A stretch of DNA of 10,530 nucleotides from Paracoccaceae bacterium (lineage in GTDB: Bacteria; Pseudomonadota; Alphaproteobacteria; Rhodobacterales; Rhodobacteraceae), in the NCBI GenBank assembly GCA_018647275.1, contig JABGTH010000102.1:1-10530 (forward strand). Reading direction: 5' to 3'. Shown here in pieces: positions 1 to 5,917 of this stretch; position 1 is the stretch's first letter, and each line of letters starts with the position of its first letter. The position numbers and the translations under genes are program-made. Below the pieces are notes generated by a model that saw only the letters and a program-made list of their open reading frames with translations, made no database searches and was not told where the DNA came from.

Positions 1-183
1 GGCCGTCCGCACAGTTTTCAACTCTTTAGCCTGAGCTTTCGCCGTGATTTCAGCTGGTGTCGCTCTGCTCAAGTCAAAGCTGGTCATGAGGTCACTACAA
101 CCAGACAGGCTCAAGGCGCAAAGCCCCGCCGCAACGGGAAAAACATAGTGTCGTGACGATTTTTGGGTCGAATGATGGCGCAT
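1..183 (-). CDS. Putative outer-membrane or periplasmic lipoprotein, 5' part only
   Basis: The reading frame is open from ATG at 183 to the left edge (61 codons); the rest lies outside the window. The N-terminus is a lipoprotein signal: a basic start (H3, H4, K8, R11), a hydrophobic stretch at about residues 13-26, then a lipobox L26-S27-G28-C29, so Cys29 would be lipidated. Ser at +2 suggests the outer membrane by the E. coli rule. An AGGAG at 193-197 sits 9 nt before this ATG and decides the start; the out-of-frame ATG nearer the AGGAG hits a stop after about 30 codons. The mature part visible (about 32 residues) is polar and gives no family match I recognise. A sigma-54-type promoter just upstream, back to back with that of flhA, suggests a flagellum-linked role; this is inference. 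FlgH (L-ring) cannot be excluded on so short a stretch, but no FlgH motif is visible. Confidence 0.75.
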   Translation of the reverse strand, partial: MRHHSTQKSSRHYVFPVAAGLCALSLSGCSDLMTSFDLSRATPAEITAKAQAKELKTVRTA

Positions 184-219
184 TGATCATAGCTCCTGTG
201 GGAATTTATTCCTTCCACT

Positions 220-237
220 TTGCAGAATTCATGCCAA
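220..237 (-). promoter_or_regulatory. Sigma-54 (RpoN) promoter motif for the left-edge lipoprotein gene
   Basis: Read on the minus strand the sequence is TTGGCATGAATTCTGCAA: GG (235-234), exactly 10 nt, then GC (223-222). This fits TGGCAC-N5-TTGC with one mismatch in each box. The predicted start is near 210, giving a 27-nt leader with a well-placed AGGAG before the ATG at 183. The good gene-start geometry supports it. Confidence 0.7.
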
Positions 238-253
238 GCCCTCCTCACCCCCT

Positions 254-264
254 AAAAAAAATTT
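254..264. promoter_or_regulatory. A8T3 tract between the divergent promoters
   Basis: Eight A followed by three T lie midway between the -24 elements of the two divergent sigma-54 motifs. A/T tracts of this kind bend DNA and could help contact between a distant activator and the polymerase. I see no clear IHF consensus here, so the role is inference. Confidence 0.3.
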
Positions 265-270
265 ACCCAG

Positions 271-288
271 TTGGCACGCGTCTTGCTT
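271..288 (+). promoter_or_regulatory. Sigma-54 (RpoN) promoter of the flhA-flhF-flhG-fliA operon
   Basis: TTGGCACGCGTCTTGCTT is essentially a perfect match to the sigma-54 consensus YTGGCACG-N4-TTGCW: GG at 273-274, 10 nt, GC at 285-286. The predicted start is near 298, leaving a leader of about 134 nt before flhA. Sigma-54 control of early flagellar genes is well known in Caulobacter, Rhodobacter, Vibrio and Pseudomonas and needs an AAA+ activator, which is not in this window. Confidence 0.9.
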
Positions 289-339
289 CTTCACTCATGT
301 GCGAAATTCACCGCACCGTAAAATAAGGAACAGCAGACC

Positions 340-441
340 GTGAAACCGCCCATTTACTCAACAAACACGCCTCTTATGGCCACGCATGCGTGGCCTGCCG
401 ATGGTCGGGTTTTTGACAGGGGTGTGATGTCATGGATCTGA
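340..441 (+). CDS. Possible leader ORF overlapping the flhA start
   Basis: A 33-codon frame starts with GTG at 340, has a TAAGGA (324-329) 10 nt upstream, and stops at TGA 439-441, inside flhA codons 3-4. It lies wholly downstream of the predicted sigma-54 start site, so it would be on the flhA mRNA. An in-frame ATG at 376 is an alternative start. The predicted peptide (starting MKPPIYSTNT) has no signal, repeat or family resemblance. If translated, ribosomes ending at 441 would be placed to re-initiate at the flhA ATG (432). The weak point is that a 33-codon open frame can arise by chance; I see no run of a single amino acid that would mark a classic attenuator. Confidence 0.3.
   Translation: MKPPIYSTNTPLMATHAWPADGRVFDRGVMSWI
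378..395. repeat. 18-bp perfect palindrome in the flhA leader
   Basis: GGCCACGCATGCGTGGCC is fully self-complementary. It lies about +80 to +98 from the predicted sigma-54 start and 36 nt before the flhA ATG. As DNA it could be a dimeric regulator site; in Caulobacter some FlbD sites lie about 100 bp downstream of sigma-54 flagellar promoters. As RNA it could form a 7-bp GC-rich stem with a CATG loop. No T-run follows, so it is not an intrinsic terminator. I found no second copy by eye elsewhere in the window. Confidence 0.6.
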
Positions 442-2594
442 CACGCAGCCAAATTTTGACAGCTGATATGAAATCTGCCATGGGCGGGTCCGTTCTGCCT
501 ATCGGCATTTTGATCTTAGTTGCGATGATGGTCTTGCCGCTGCCAGTTTTTCTTTTGGACACATTCTTTGTGGTCAATATCGTCTTGTCCCTCCTCATCT
601 TAATGGTCGCATTACACACCCACCGCCCCCTTGATTTCTCCTCCTTCCCGAACTTGATCTTGATCGCAACCGTCTTGCGATTGGCGCTGAACGTGGCCTC
701 AACGCGCATTGTTTTGAGCGAGGGCCACACAGGCAGTGACGCCGCGGGACAGGTCATCAAGGCTTTTGGCGATTTCGTTGTGGCGGGAAACTATGCAGTC
801 GGCATCTTCGTCTTTGTCATTTTGGTCATTATCAATTTGGTTGTGATTACCAAAGGCGCCGGGCGCGTATCAGAAGTATCCGCAAGGTTTACTCTAGACG
901 CTATGCCCGGAAAACAAATGGCCATTGACGCGGATTTGAACGCGGGCATTTTGACCCCGGAAGAAGCAACAGCCCGCCGCCAAGAAATTGGCAATGAGGC
1001 GGATTTCTATGGCTCCATGGATGGGGCATCAAAATTTGTGAAGGGCGATGCGGTCGCGGGCCTGCTCATCCTTGCGATTAATATCTTGGGCGGGCTGATC
1101 ATTGGTATTGCCCAGCACGACATGGCGGTCGGAGATGCTGCACAAGCCTATATCTTGCTGTCCATCGGTGACGGTCTTGTGGCCCAAATCCCATCGCTGC
1201 TCTTGTCCATTGCCACAGCGATCATCGTCACCCGTGTGTCCTCAACACAGGATATGGCGCAACATATTGGCGGTCAGGTCAATCTCTCACGCGCTTGGGT
1301 TCCGACCGCGGTTGTGATGTTCATCATCGGATTGGTTCCAGGCATGCCGAACCAATTGTTTATTGCTTTTGCCGGCATGGCTGCTGCAGCTGCCTATTTT
1401 GCCCGTCAATCAGAGGCTCAACAGGTCATAGACGAACAGCTAGAGGAACTCAGCGAAGCACAGGATGAAGAGCCAGAGGCGGATTCTGTGCTTTTGTCAG
1501 ATATCACTGACTATTCCGCCATCTCCATGCAACTGGGTTATGGCTTAATCGGCTTGGTCGATGAAGAGCAATCAGGCCCGCTCGTGAGCCGCGTAACGGG
1601 TATTAGGCGGGAAGTGTCTCGTGGCCTTGGCTTTGTTGTTCCCGGCGTGCGCATCCGTGATGATCTGTCACTCGAACCCAACCAGTATCGCATCCGCATC
1701 GGCCAAACCATCGTTGGAGAGGACATAATCTATCCCGACCGCAAACTGGCCCTACCCGGTGACGGAACACATATTCAGCTGGATGGTATAGAGGTGAAAG
1801 ATCCTTCATTCGGCATTGATGCAATCTGGATCCGACCAGAGCAACAGGCCGAAGCCGAAGCTCATGATTATGCGGTGGTTGAACCTGATTCCGTTATTTC
1901 CACCCATTTGAGCCAGTTGCTCACCAAACATGCCGCTGACTTGGTTGGACAAGATGACGTGCAGACCCTCTTGGATCGTTTGTCCGAAATAAGTCCAAAC
2001 CTTGTCAAATCCATCGTGCCAAAATTGATCCCGCTTCATATGCTGACGCTGGTCTTACGCCGGTTGCTGTCTGAACGCATCCCAATTTCTGACTTCCGCC
2101 GGGTACTGGAAGGTCTGTCCAATATAGTTGGCCCGAACATGGGCCCCAATGAAATGGCAGAGGCTTTGCGCCCCGCCTTGGCGCCGCTTCTGATCCAGCA
2201 GGTTGCACCGCTCGGCACTGTCTTGCCGTTGATGACCCTGACGCCTGAGCTTGAGCAGCTGATGCTGCGCACCGCACGGCAGAGCGGCGAAGAGGGTTTG
2301 ATCCTGGAAGGCACATTGGCCCAGCAGCTCATGCGGTCCATTAACGAAACAAGTGAGAAGCTGAGCGCAGAAGGCCGCCCGAGCATCATGGTCGTCGCGC
2401 CCCAAATTCGGCGGTTATTTTCCGATTTTGTCCGCAGCCATGTGCCAGACATAATAATTCTAAGCTTTACTGAGCTGCCCGAAAATCGGCGCGTTGAAGT
2501 CTATGCCACAATCGGCGGATTTGACGCCCTTGCCTCTGATGAAGACCACGTTGATGCGCCGAACGCATCAGAACGCCAACCTGAAACCGTATGA
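432..2594 (+). CDS. flhA: Flagellar type III export gate protein FlhA
   Basis: FlhA is the large inner-membrane component of the flagellar protein export gate; its cytoplasmic ring receives chaperone-substrate complexes and it uses proton motive force. The 720-residue product has the family layout: about eight membrane segments within residues 20-325, the FHIPEP signature RVSEVSARFTLDAMPGKQM at 145-163, and the KGDAVAG motif at 204-210, whose Asp206 corresponds to the proton-linked Asp208 of Salmonella. An acidic linker (about 330-350) leads to the cytoplasmic domain up to about 700, followed by a short polar tail. It is slightly longer than the usual 690-700. The ATG at 432 has a CAGGGG about 9 nt upstream; the ATG at 427 is out of frame and closes at once. 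It is the first gene of the operon, and its stop overlaps the first possible flhF start (ATGA at 2591-2594). Confidence 0.98.
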   Translation: MDLTRSQILTADMKSAMGGSVLPIGILILVAMMVLPLPVFLLDTFFVVNIVLSLLILMVALHTHRPLDFSSFPNLILIATVLRLALNVASTRIVLSEGHTGSDAAGQVIKAFGDFVVAGNYAVGIFVFVILVIINLVVITKGAGRVSEVSARFTLDAMPGKQMAIDADLNAGILTPEEATARRQEIGNEADFYGSMDGASKFVKGDAVAGLLILAINILGGLIIGIAQHDMAVGDAAQAYILLSIGDGLVAQIPSLLLSIATAIIVTRVSSTQDMAQHIGGQVNLSRAWVPTAVVMFIIGLVPGMPNQLFIAFAGMAAAAAYFARQSEAQQVIDEQLEELSEAQDEEPEADSVLLSDITDYSAISMQLGYGLIGLVDEEQSGPLVSRVTGIRREVSRGLGFVVPGVRIRDDLSLEPNQYRIRIGQTIVGEDIIYPDRKLALPGDGTHIQLDGIEVKDPSFGIDAIWIRPEQQAEAEAHDYAVVEPDSVISTHLSQLLTKHAADLVGQDDVQTLLDRLSEISPNLVKSIVPKLIPLHMLTLVLRRLLSERIPISDFRRVLEGLSNIVGPNMGPNEMAEALRPALAPLLIQQVAPLGTVLPLMTLTPELEQLMLRTARQSGEEGLILEGTLAQQLMRSINETSEKLSAEGRPSIMVVAPQIRRLFSDFVRSHVPDIIILSFTELPENRRVEVYATIGGFDALASDEDHVDAPNASERQPETV

Positions 2595-2605
2595 AGGGAA
2601 TAAAA

Positions 2606-4024
2606 ATGCCCACAATCACAGTGACAGCTCCCGATAGCGCTATGGCGATGGATGAGGTTGTACGGCAACTTGGATCTGACGCCTATATCCTGTCCACAAC
2701 CCAGCAAGATGGCCTGGTGCAGATCAAGGCGAGCCTTGATCCGCTCAAGACGGCGCCGCGTCGCCCAAAAGCCATCCAAACTGTGTTTGAACAAGAGATG
2801 GAAAAACAATTCTCCGTCTCGGCGGCTTCAGCCTCAGCCCCAAGCTCCGCTTCCGCCACCCTCGCCTCAGCCTCAGCTTCAGCCTCAAGCCCCACCCCAA
2901 CGGAGGCGCCAAGAACCGCGCCCACAGATGTCTTGCGGCTCGTCTCTATCGAGGGCGGGATACCCCCCCAAGCAGACCCGCAACCCGAGCAAGCCTTAGC
3001 GAAAGAGCAAGCGCCAGCCGCGGCACAAGCCAGCCCAGCCGCTCCAATATTGAAAGTTGCGCCGCCCCAGCCTGAAAAGGTCGAACAGAGCATGCCACCA
3101 GAGCCGAGCCAAAGCTTTGATGCGCGCCTCAAGAGAATTGAGGAGCATTTAGCACTTAGCTCCAAGGCTATGGATAAACCGCAGGTGATGGCAGAACCCG
3201 TGCCGCAGGATCGCACTGCTCCGCCGCTTGTCCAGCATGAGTTGGTGGATTTGGGCTTTGATCGTGCATTGATTGATGCTGCTATTGCCAAGTTAAATGC
3301 CCGTGGGTGGCCCAGCACAAATGCGGAGCTGGTCGCACATCTTGCGCAGAGTGTGGTGACCCGTGAGCTGTCCAGCACTCTTGATGCCGACGTGATCTTG
3401 GTCGTTGGCCCCTCTGGTTGCGGCAAGACGACACTCGCCGCTAAATTTGCCTCTTTGCTGAGTGAAATGATGGAAGCGCGTATTGTTCGGCTGGTGAGCA
3501 TGGAGGATACGAACCGGCCGCAACCAAGGCTTTTGCCCCATTACGCACATATGCTCAACATGCCCGTTGCACATTGGCCGATCTCCCAACCGACCGATTG
3601 GGGTCCAATCGCACGCAACACGCTTCAGATTATTGATATGGCCTGCACAACGGATGAGGTCATTAGAATGTGGCCAGAGTTACAAGAATATTTTGGCGAT
3701 CTTAAGCTGCAAGTGGTCATGGCGATACCTAGTGGTTTGGCTACCAATAGACTGGCCCATGAACTCGATAAGGCGGCCCAGTTAGATGCGCAGATTGTAC
3801 TCACAAAATTGGATGAGACCGAATTTTCTGTTCCGGAGGTTTCTCAACTTATCACGAAATCAGCAAAAGTTGGTTGGTTGACCGGAACACTTGAGCTTAG
3901 TGGAAACTTAGCAAAAGCGACATGTGAAATTATGGAACAGTATTTGCTAGGCTATGTTATCGAAAAAGAGTATGATACCGATGCGTCAACAGACGCAGTA
4001 AAATCCGATATGGACGCCAGTTGA
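2606..4024 (+). CDS. flhF: FlhF-like SRP-family GTPase, divergent
   Basis: FlhF is a signal-recognition-particle-type GTPase that sets where, and with FlhG how many, flagella are built. The 472-residue product has an FlhF-type start (APD at 8-10, LGSDAYILS at 22-30), a long Ala/Pro/Ser-rich linker (about 70-170), then an NG domain: helices at about 205-255, P-loop GPSGCGKTT (268-276), a degenerate G2 region DTNRPQPRLLPHYA (301-314) where DTYRxxAxxQL is expected, and TKLDE as G4 (400-404). The expected G3 DTAG is replaced by IDMACT (343-348), and the G5 region WLTGTLE (424-430) is also unusual. Start: AAGGGA 6 nt before ATG 2606 favours this codon; ATG 2591, overlapping the flhA stop, would add five residues but has no Shine-Dalgarno. 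It lies between flhA and flhG as in many polar flagellates. Identity is firm; full GTPase activity is doubtful. Confidence 0.9.
   Translation: MPTITVTAPDSAMAMDEVVRQLGSDAYILSTTQQDGLVQIKASLDPLKTAPRRPKAIQTVFEQEMEKQFSVSAASASAPSSASATLASASASASSPTPTEAPRTAPTDVLRLVSIEGGIPPQADPQPEQALAKEQAPAAAQASPAAPILKVAPPQPEKVEQSMPPEPSQSFDARLKRIEEHLALSSKAMDKPQVMAEPVPQDRTAPPLVQHELVDLGFDRALIDAAIAKLNARGWPSTNAELVAHLAQSVVTRELSSTLDADVILVVGPSGCGKTTLAAKFASLLSEMMEARIVRLVSMEDTNRPQPRLLPHYAHMLNMPVAHWPISQPTDWGPIARNTLQIIDMACTTDEVIRMWPELQEYFGDLKLQVVMAIPSGLATNRLAHELDKAAQLDAQIVLTKLDETEFSVPEVSQLITKSAKVGWLTGTLELSGNLAKATCEIMEQYLLGYVIEKEYDTDASTDAVKSDMDAS
2825..2890 (+). repeat. Degenerate GCCTCA hexamer tract within flhF
   Basis: Two blocks of six-base units, at 2825-2842 and 2864-2887 (GCCTCA twice, GCTTCA, GCCTCA), encode an Ala-Ser repeat at about FlhF residues 74-94. 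The units are multiples of three, so slippage would change the linker length but not the frame. Confidence 0.7.
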
Positions 4025-4830
4025 TGACCAATACTATCACAATTGCTAGCGGTAAGGGCGGCGTAGGCAAGACGTGTATTGCTGTTAACTTGGCAATTAT
4101 GTACGCGCAGCTTGGCCATCGTGTGTGCCTGTTTGATGCAGATTTTGGGCTGGCCAATTCTCACATCCTAATGGGAAAAAATGCGCAAAATACGCTCTAT
4201 GATACGCTGACTGGCAACTTGACAATTGAGGAAATTATCGAGACCGGGCCCGATGGTGTGAAGCTTTTAGCCGGCGGTAGCGGCCTGGTTGATATGATGA
4301 ATATTGACGCGCGCGCTCGGTCGCAGCTCATACGAAATGTTGACAGCATACAAAATAACACAGACATACTTATTACCGACGCACCCGCAGGCGCCAGTGA
4401 TAGCGCCCTGGCTTTTGTTGCCGCATCCCAGCGTGTGTTGGTCGTTGTGGTTGCCGAACCCACAAGTTTCATGGATGCTTATGCGGTCATCAAGGCCGCC
4501 CAATATGAACATAAGCTTCACCATTTTTCCATCGTGATAAATATGGCGAAAGACGGTGCGGAAGCATTTAAAAACTTTGAGAAGTTCCAGAGTATTGCCA
4601 CGAGGTTTCTGGATGTAAATCTGACTTTTGCGGGTCACATTCCCTTTTCTAACGCAATGAGGCGCTCTGTCGTACAGCGCAAAGCGCTACTTTCCAATGC
4701 ATCTAAGGCTCATGAAAAAGAGCTTATGGCCTTCAAATCTCTGGCGCGAGAAACACTTAAGTCTCCGATGAATGCCTTTGATGGCATACGTTTTTTCGAC
4801 GGATTAACTGATCCGAAAGAGGGGTCATGA
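4024..4830 (+). CDS. flhG: FlhG/FleN-type MinD-like ATPase
   Basis: FlhG (FleN, YlxH) is a MinD/ParA-class ATPase that limits flagellar number, usually by acting on FlhF and on early gene activation. The 268-residue product has the deviant Walker A GKGGVGKT (10-17) with the signature Lys11, the switch I motif DADFGLAN (38-45), and a Walker B segment ILITDAPAG (115-123, Asp119). EPTS at 145-148 and INMAKD at 172-177 also fit the family. ATG 4024 shares its A with the flhF stop (TGATG); the preceding TTG at 4021 would add one Met and is less likely. The protein starts only nine residues before the P-loop, so the N-terminal extension carrying the DQAxxLR activating helix of Bacillus- and Pseudomonas-type FlhG is missing. 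ParA or MinD proper is unlikely given the position between flhF and fliA. Confidence 0.92.
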   Translation: MTNTITIASGKGGVGKTCIAVNLAIMYAQLGHRVCLFDADFGLANSHILMGKNAQNTLYDTLTGNLTIEEIIETGPDGVKLLAGGSGLVDMMNIDARARSQLIRNVDSIQNNTDILITDAPAGASDSALAFVAASQRVLVVVVAEPTSFMDAYAVIKAAQYEHKLHHFSIVINMAKDGAEAFKNFEKFQSIATRFLDVNLTFAGHIPFSNAMRRSVVQRKALLSNASKAHEKELMAFKSLARETLKSPMNAFDGIRFFDGLTDPKEGS

Positions 4831-5552
4831 CTGTCAATAAGGGATATTACCAAGAGCAAAAACCGAAGCCGGAAGATCTGATTATGTCAGAGCTGCAAAC
4901 GGTCCGGAAACTCGCGTTCTATTTTTACGGGCGGGCAAAGGGTGCCGTGGAAGTGGATGATTTACTGCAGGTTGGATATATTGGATTGATTGACGCAAGC
5001 CAGAAATATGTCAAAAAACCAGGCGTAACCTTTAGCAGCTATGCAAAAATTCGTATTCGCGGGTCAATCGTGGACCATTTAAGGCGTAGTTCAAACTTAT
5101 GTCGTACGACGATTGCGATGAAACAAAAAGTAGATCGAACGACCCTAAGCCTCGAGCAAAAATTGCAACGTGCTCCCTCAGACGGTGAAGTTGCAGAGCT
5201 CTTGGGCTTGACGCCTGATGAGTTACGCAAGTGGCAACAGGCTTTTGAGGCAAACCTACATCAATCATTAGATGAAATGCATGATGCGCACTCAATTTGG
5301 TTTGTCTCAAAAGAGGCGAACCCAGAAGAGTCCTTAAGCAATCAGGAAATGAAGAGAGGGTTGAGGGACCAGCTGGCAAATTTGTCAGAGCGCGAAGCAT
5401 TGGTCATGCAGCTGTATTATGTAGAGGAATTAAATGTTTATGAGATTGCCGAAGTCCTGGGGGTGACCACTGGACGCGTATCACAAATCAAAAAATCTGC
5501 GATCGGAAACCTACGAGAAGGTATGGCTGAATTTCTAGCCTCTCCCGCTTAA
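4827..5552 (+). CDS. fliA: Flagellar sigma factor FliA (sigma-28)
   Basis: FliA directs RNA polymerase to late flagellar, motor and chemotaxis genes. The 241-residue product is a group 3 sigma factor: region 2 core DDLLQVGYIGLIDA (44-57), then FSSYAKIRIRGSIVDHLR (69-86), region 3 at about 105-150, and region 4 from about 183 to 232 ending in the helix-turn-helix VYEIAEVLGVTTGRVSQIKK (204-223). Length matches the family (about 240). ATG 4827 overlaps the flhG stop (ATGA), and GAGGGG at 4818-4823 is a good Shine-Dalgarno, so translation is coupled. Its place at the end of a sigma-54-driven operon implies a cascade: sigma-54 makes FliA, FliA makes late products. The segment after region 2.3 (87-103, SSNLCRTTIAMKQ...) lacks the DWVPR-like sequence of enterobacterial FliA. 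No flgM anti-sigma gene is recognisable in the window. Confidence 0.92.
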   Translation: MTVNKGYYQEQKPKPEDLIMSELQTVRKLAFYFYGRAKGAVEVDDLLQVGYIGLIDASQKYVKKPGVTFSSYAKIRIRGSIVDHLRRSSNLCRTTIAMKQKVDRTTLSLEQKLQRAPSDGEVAELLGLTPDELRKWQQAFEANLHQSLDEMHDAHSIWFVSKEANPEESLSNQEMKRGLRDQLANLSEREALVMQLYYVEELNVYEIAEVLGVTTGRVSQIKKSAIGNLREGMAEFLASPA

Positions 5553-5560
5553 GGCTTGCG

Positions 5561-5917
5561 TTACATAGAAAATTCGGTGGTCTTACATTTTGAGCCTTTG
5601 AGATTTGAATTTTCTTGTACCAATACTTTTTCATTCGTAAAATCTATTGAAAATCGCAAGCGCCGCTGGTCATGATCTGCGATTATCACTCCGTCTGATA
5701 TGGCCGTAATTATCAGCGTAAAATCTCCCTGTGCTTGGGTTAACTGCGCAGTTTGACCAACTTTAGCTCTGTTGACGACCAGCTCAAACGGACCGATCAT
5801 TGGGTTCGAACAGCTCATCGTACGGTGCTCAAATCTTTTTAGAGAAGCCAGGCTTGTGATCCCAATGCCGGCAATGACTCCAAGGGCTAACAGCCCCGCT
5901 ATTGTAGAGGCTCTCAT
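5561..5917 (-). CDS. Hypothetical exported or membrane-anchored small protein
   Basis: The 118-residue product is not recognised. Residues 4-24 (ASTIAGLLALGVIAGIGITSL) form one hydrophobic segment after a single Arg, so it is an uncleaved anchor or a signal peptide, placing the rest in the periplasm. The remainder looks beta-rich, with alternating segments at 66-72, 76-80 and 86-100. There are only two cysteines, C36 and C111, which could form a disulfide closing this domain. The ATG at 5917 overlaps the stop of the upstream minus-strand gene by 4 bp (ATGA), so the two are almost certainly co-transcribed and translationally coupled. Its stop is 8 bp from the fliA stop, facing it. Position inside a flagellar cluster suggests a flagellar or envelope role, but nothing in the sequence shows one. 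Confidence 0.75.
   Translation of the reverse strand: MRASTIAGLLALGVIAGIGITSLASLKRFEHRTMSCSNPMIGPFELVVNRAKVGQTAQLTQAQGDFTLIITAISDGVIIADHDQRRLRFSIDFTNEKVLVQENSNLKGSKCKTTEFSM

Noticed and set aside
2213..2227. GGCACTGTCTTGC inside flhA resembling a sigma-54 promoter
   Set aside because: The GG to GC spacing is 9, not 10, which sigma-54 does not tolerate well, and no gene start follows.
3331..3346. GGTCGCACATCTTGC inside flhF resembling a sigma-54 promoter
   Set aside because: The spacing is 11, not 10, and there is no start site downstream.
2683..3501. 272-codon open frame on the minus strand opposite flhF
   Set aside because: It is antisense to a well-supported gene; its Ala/Ser/Cys-rich translation reflects the repetitive Ala/Ser/Pro codons of flhF, and it has no family motif.
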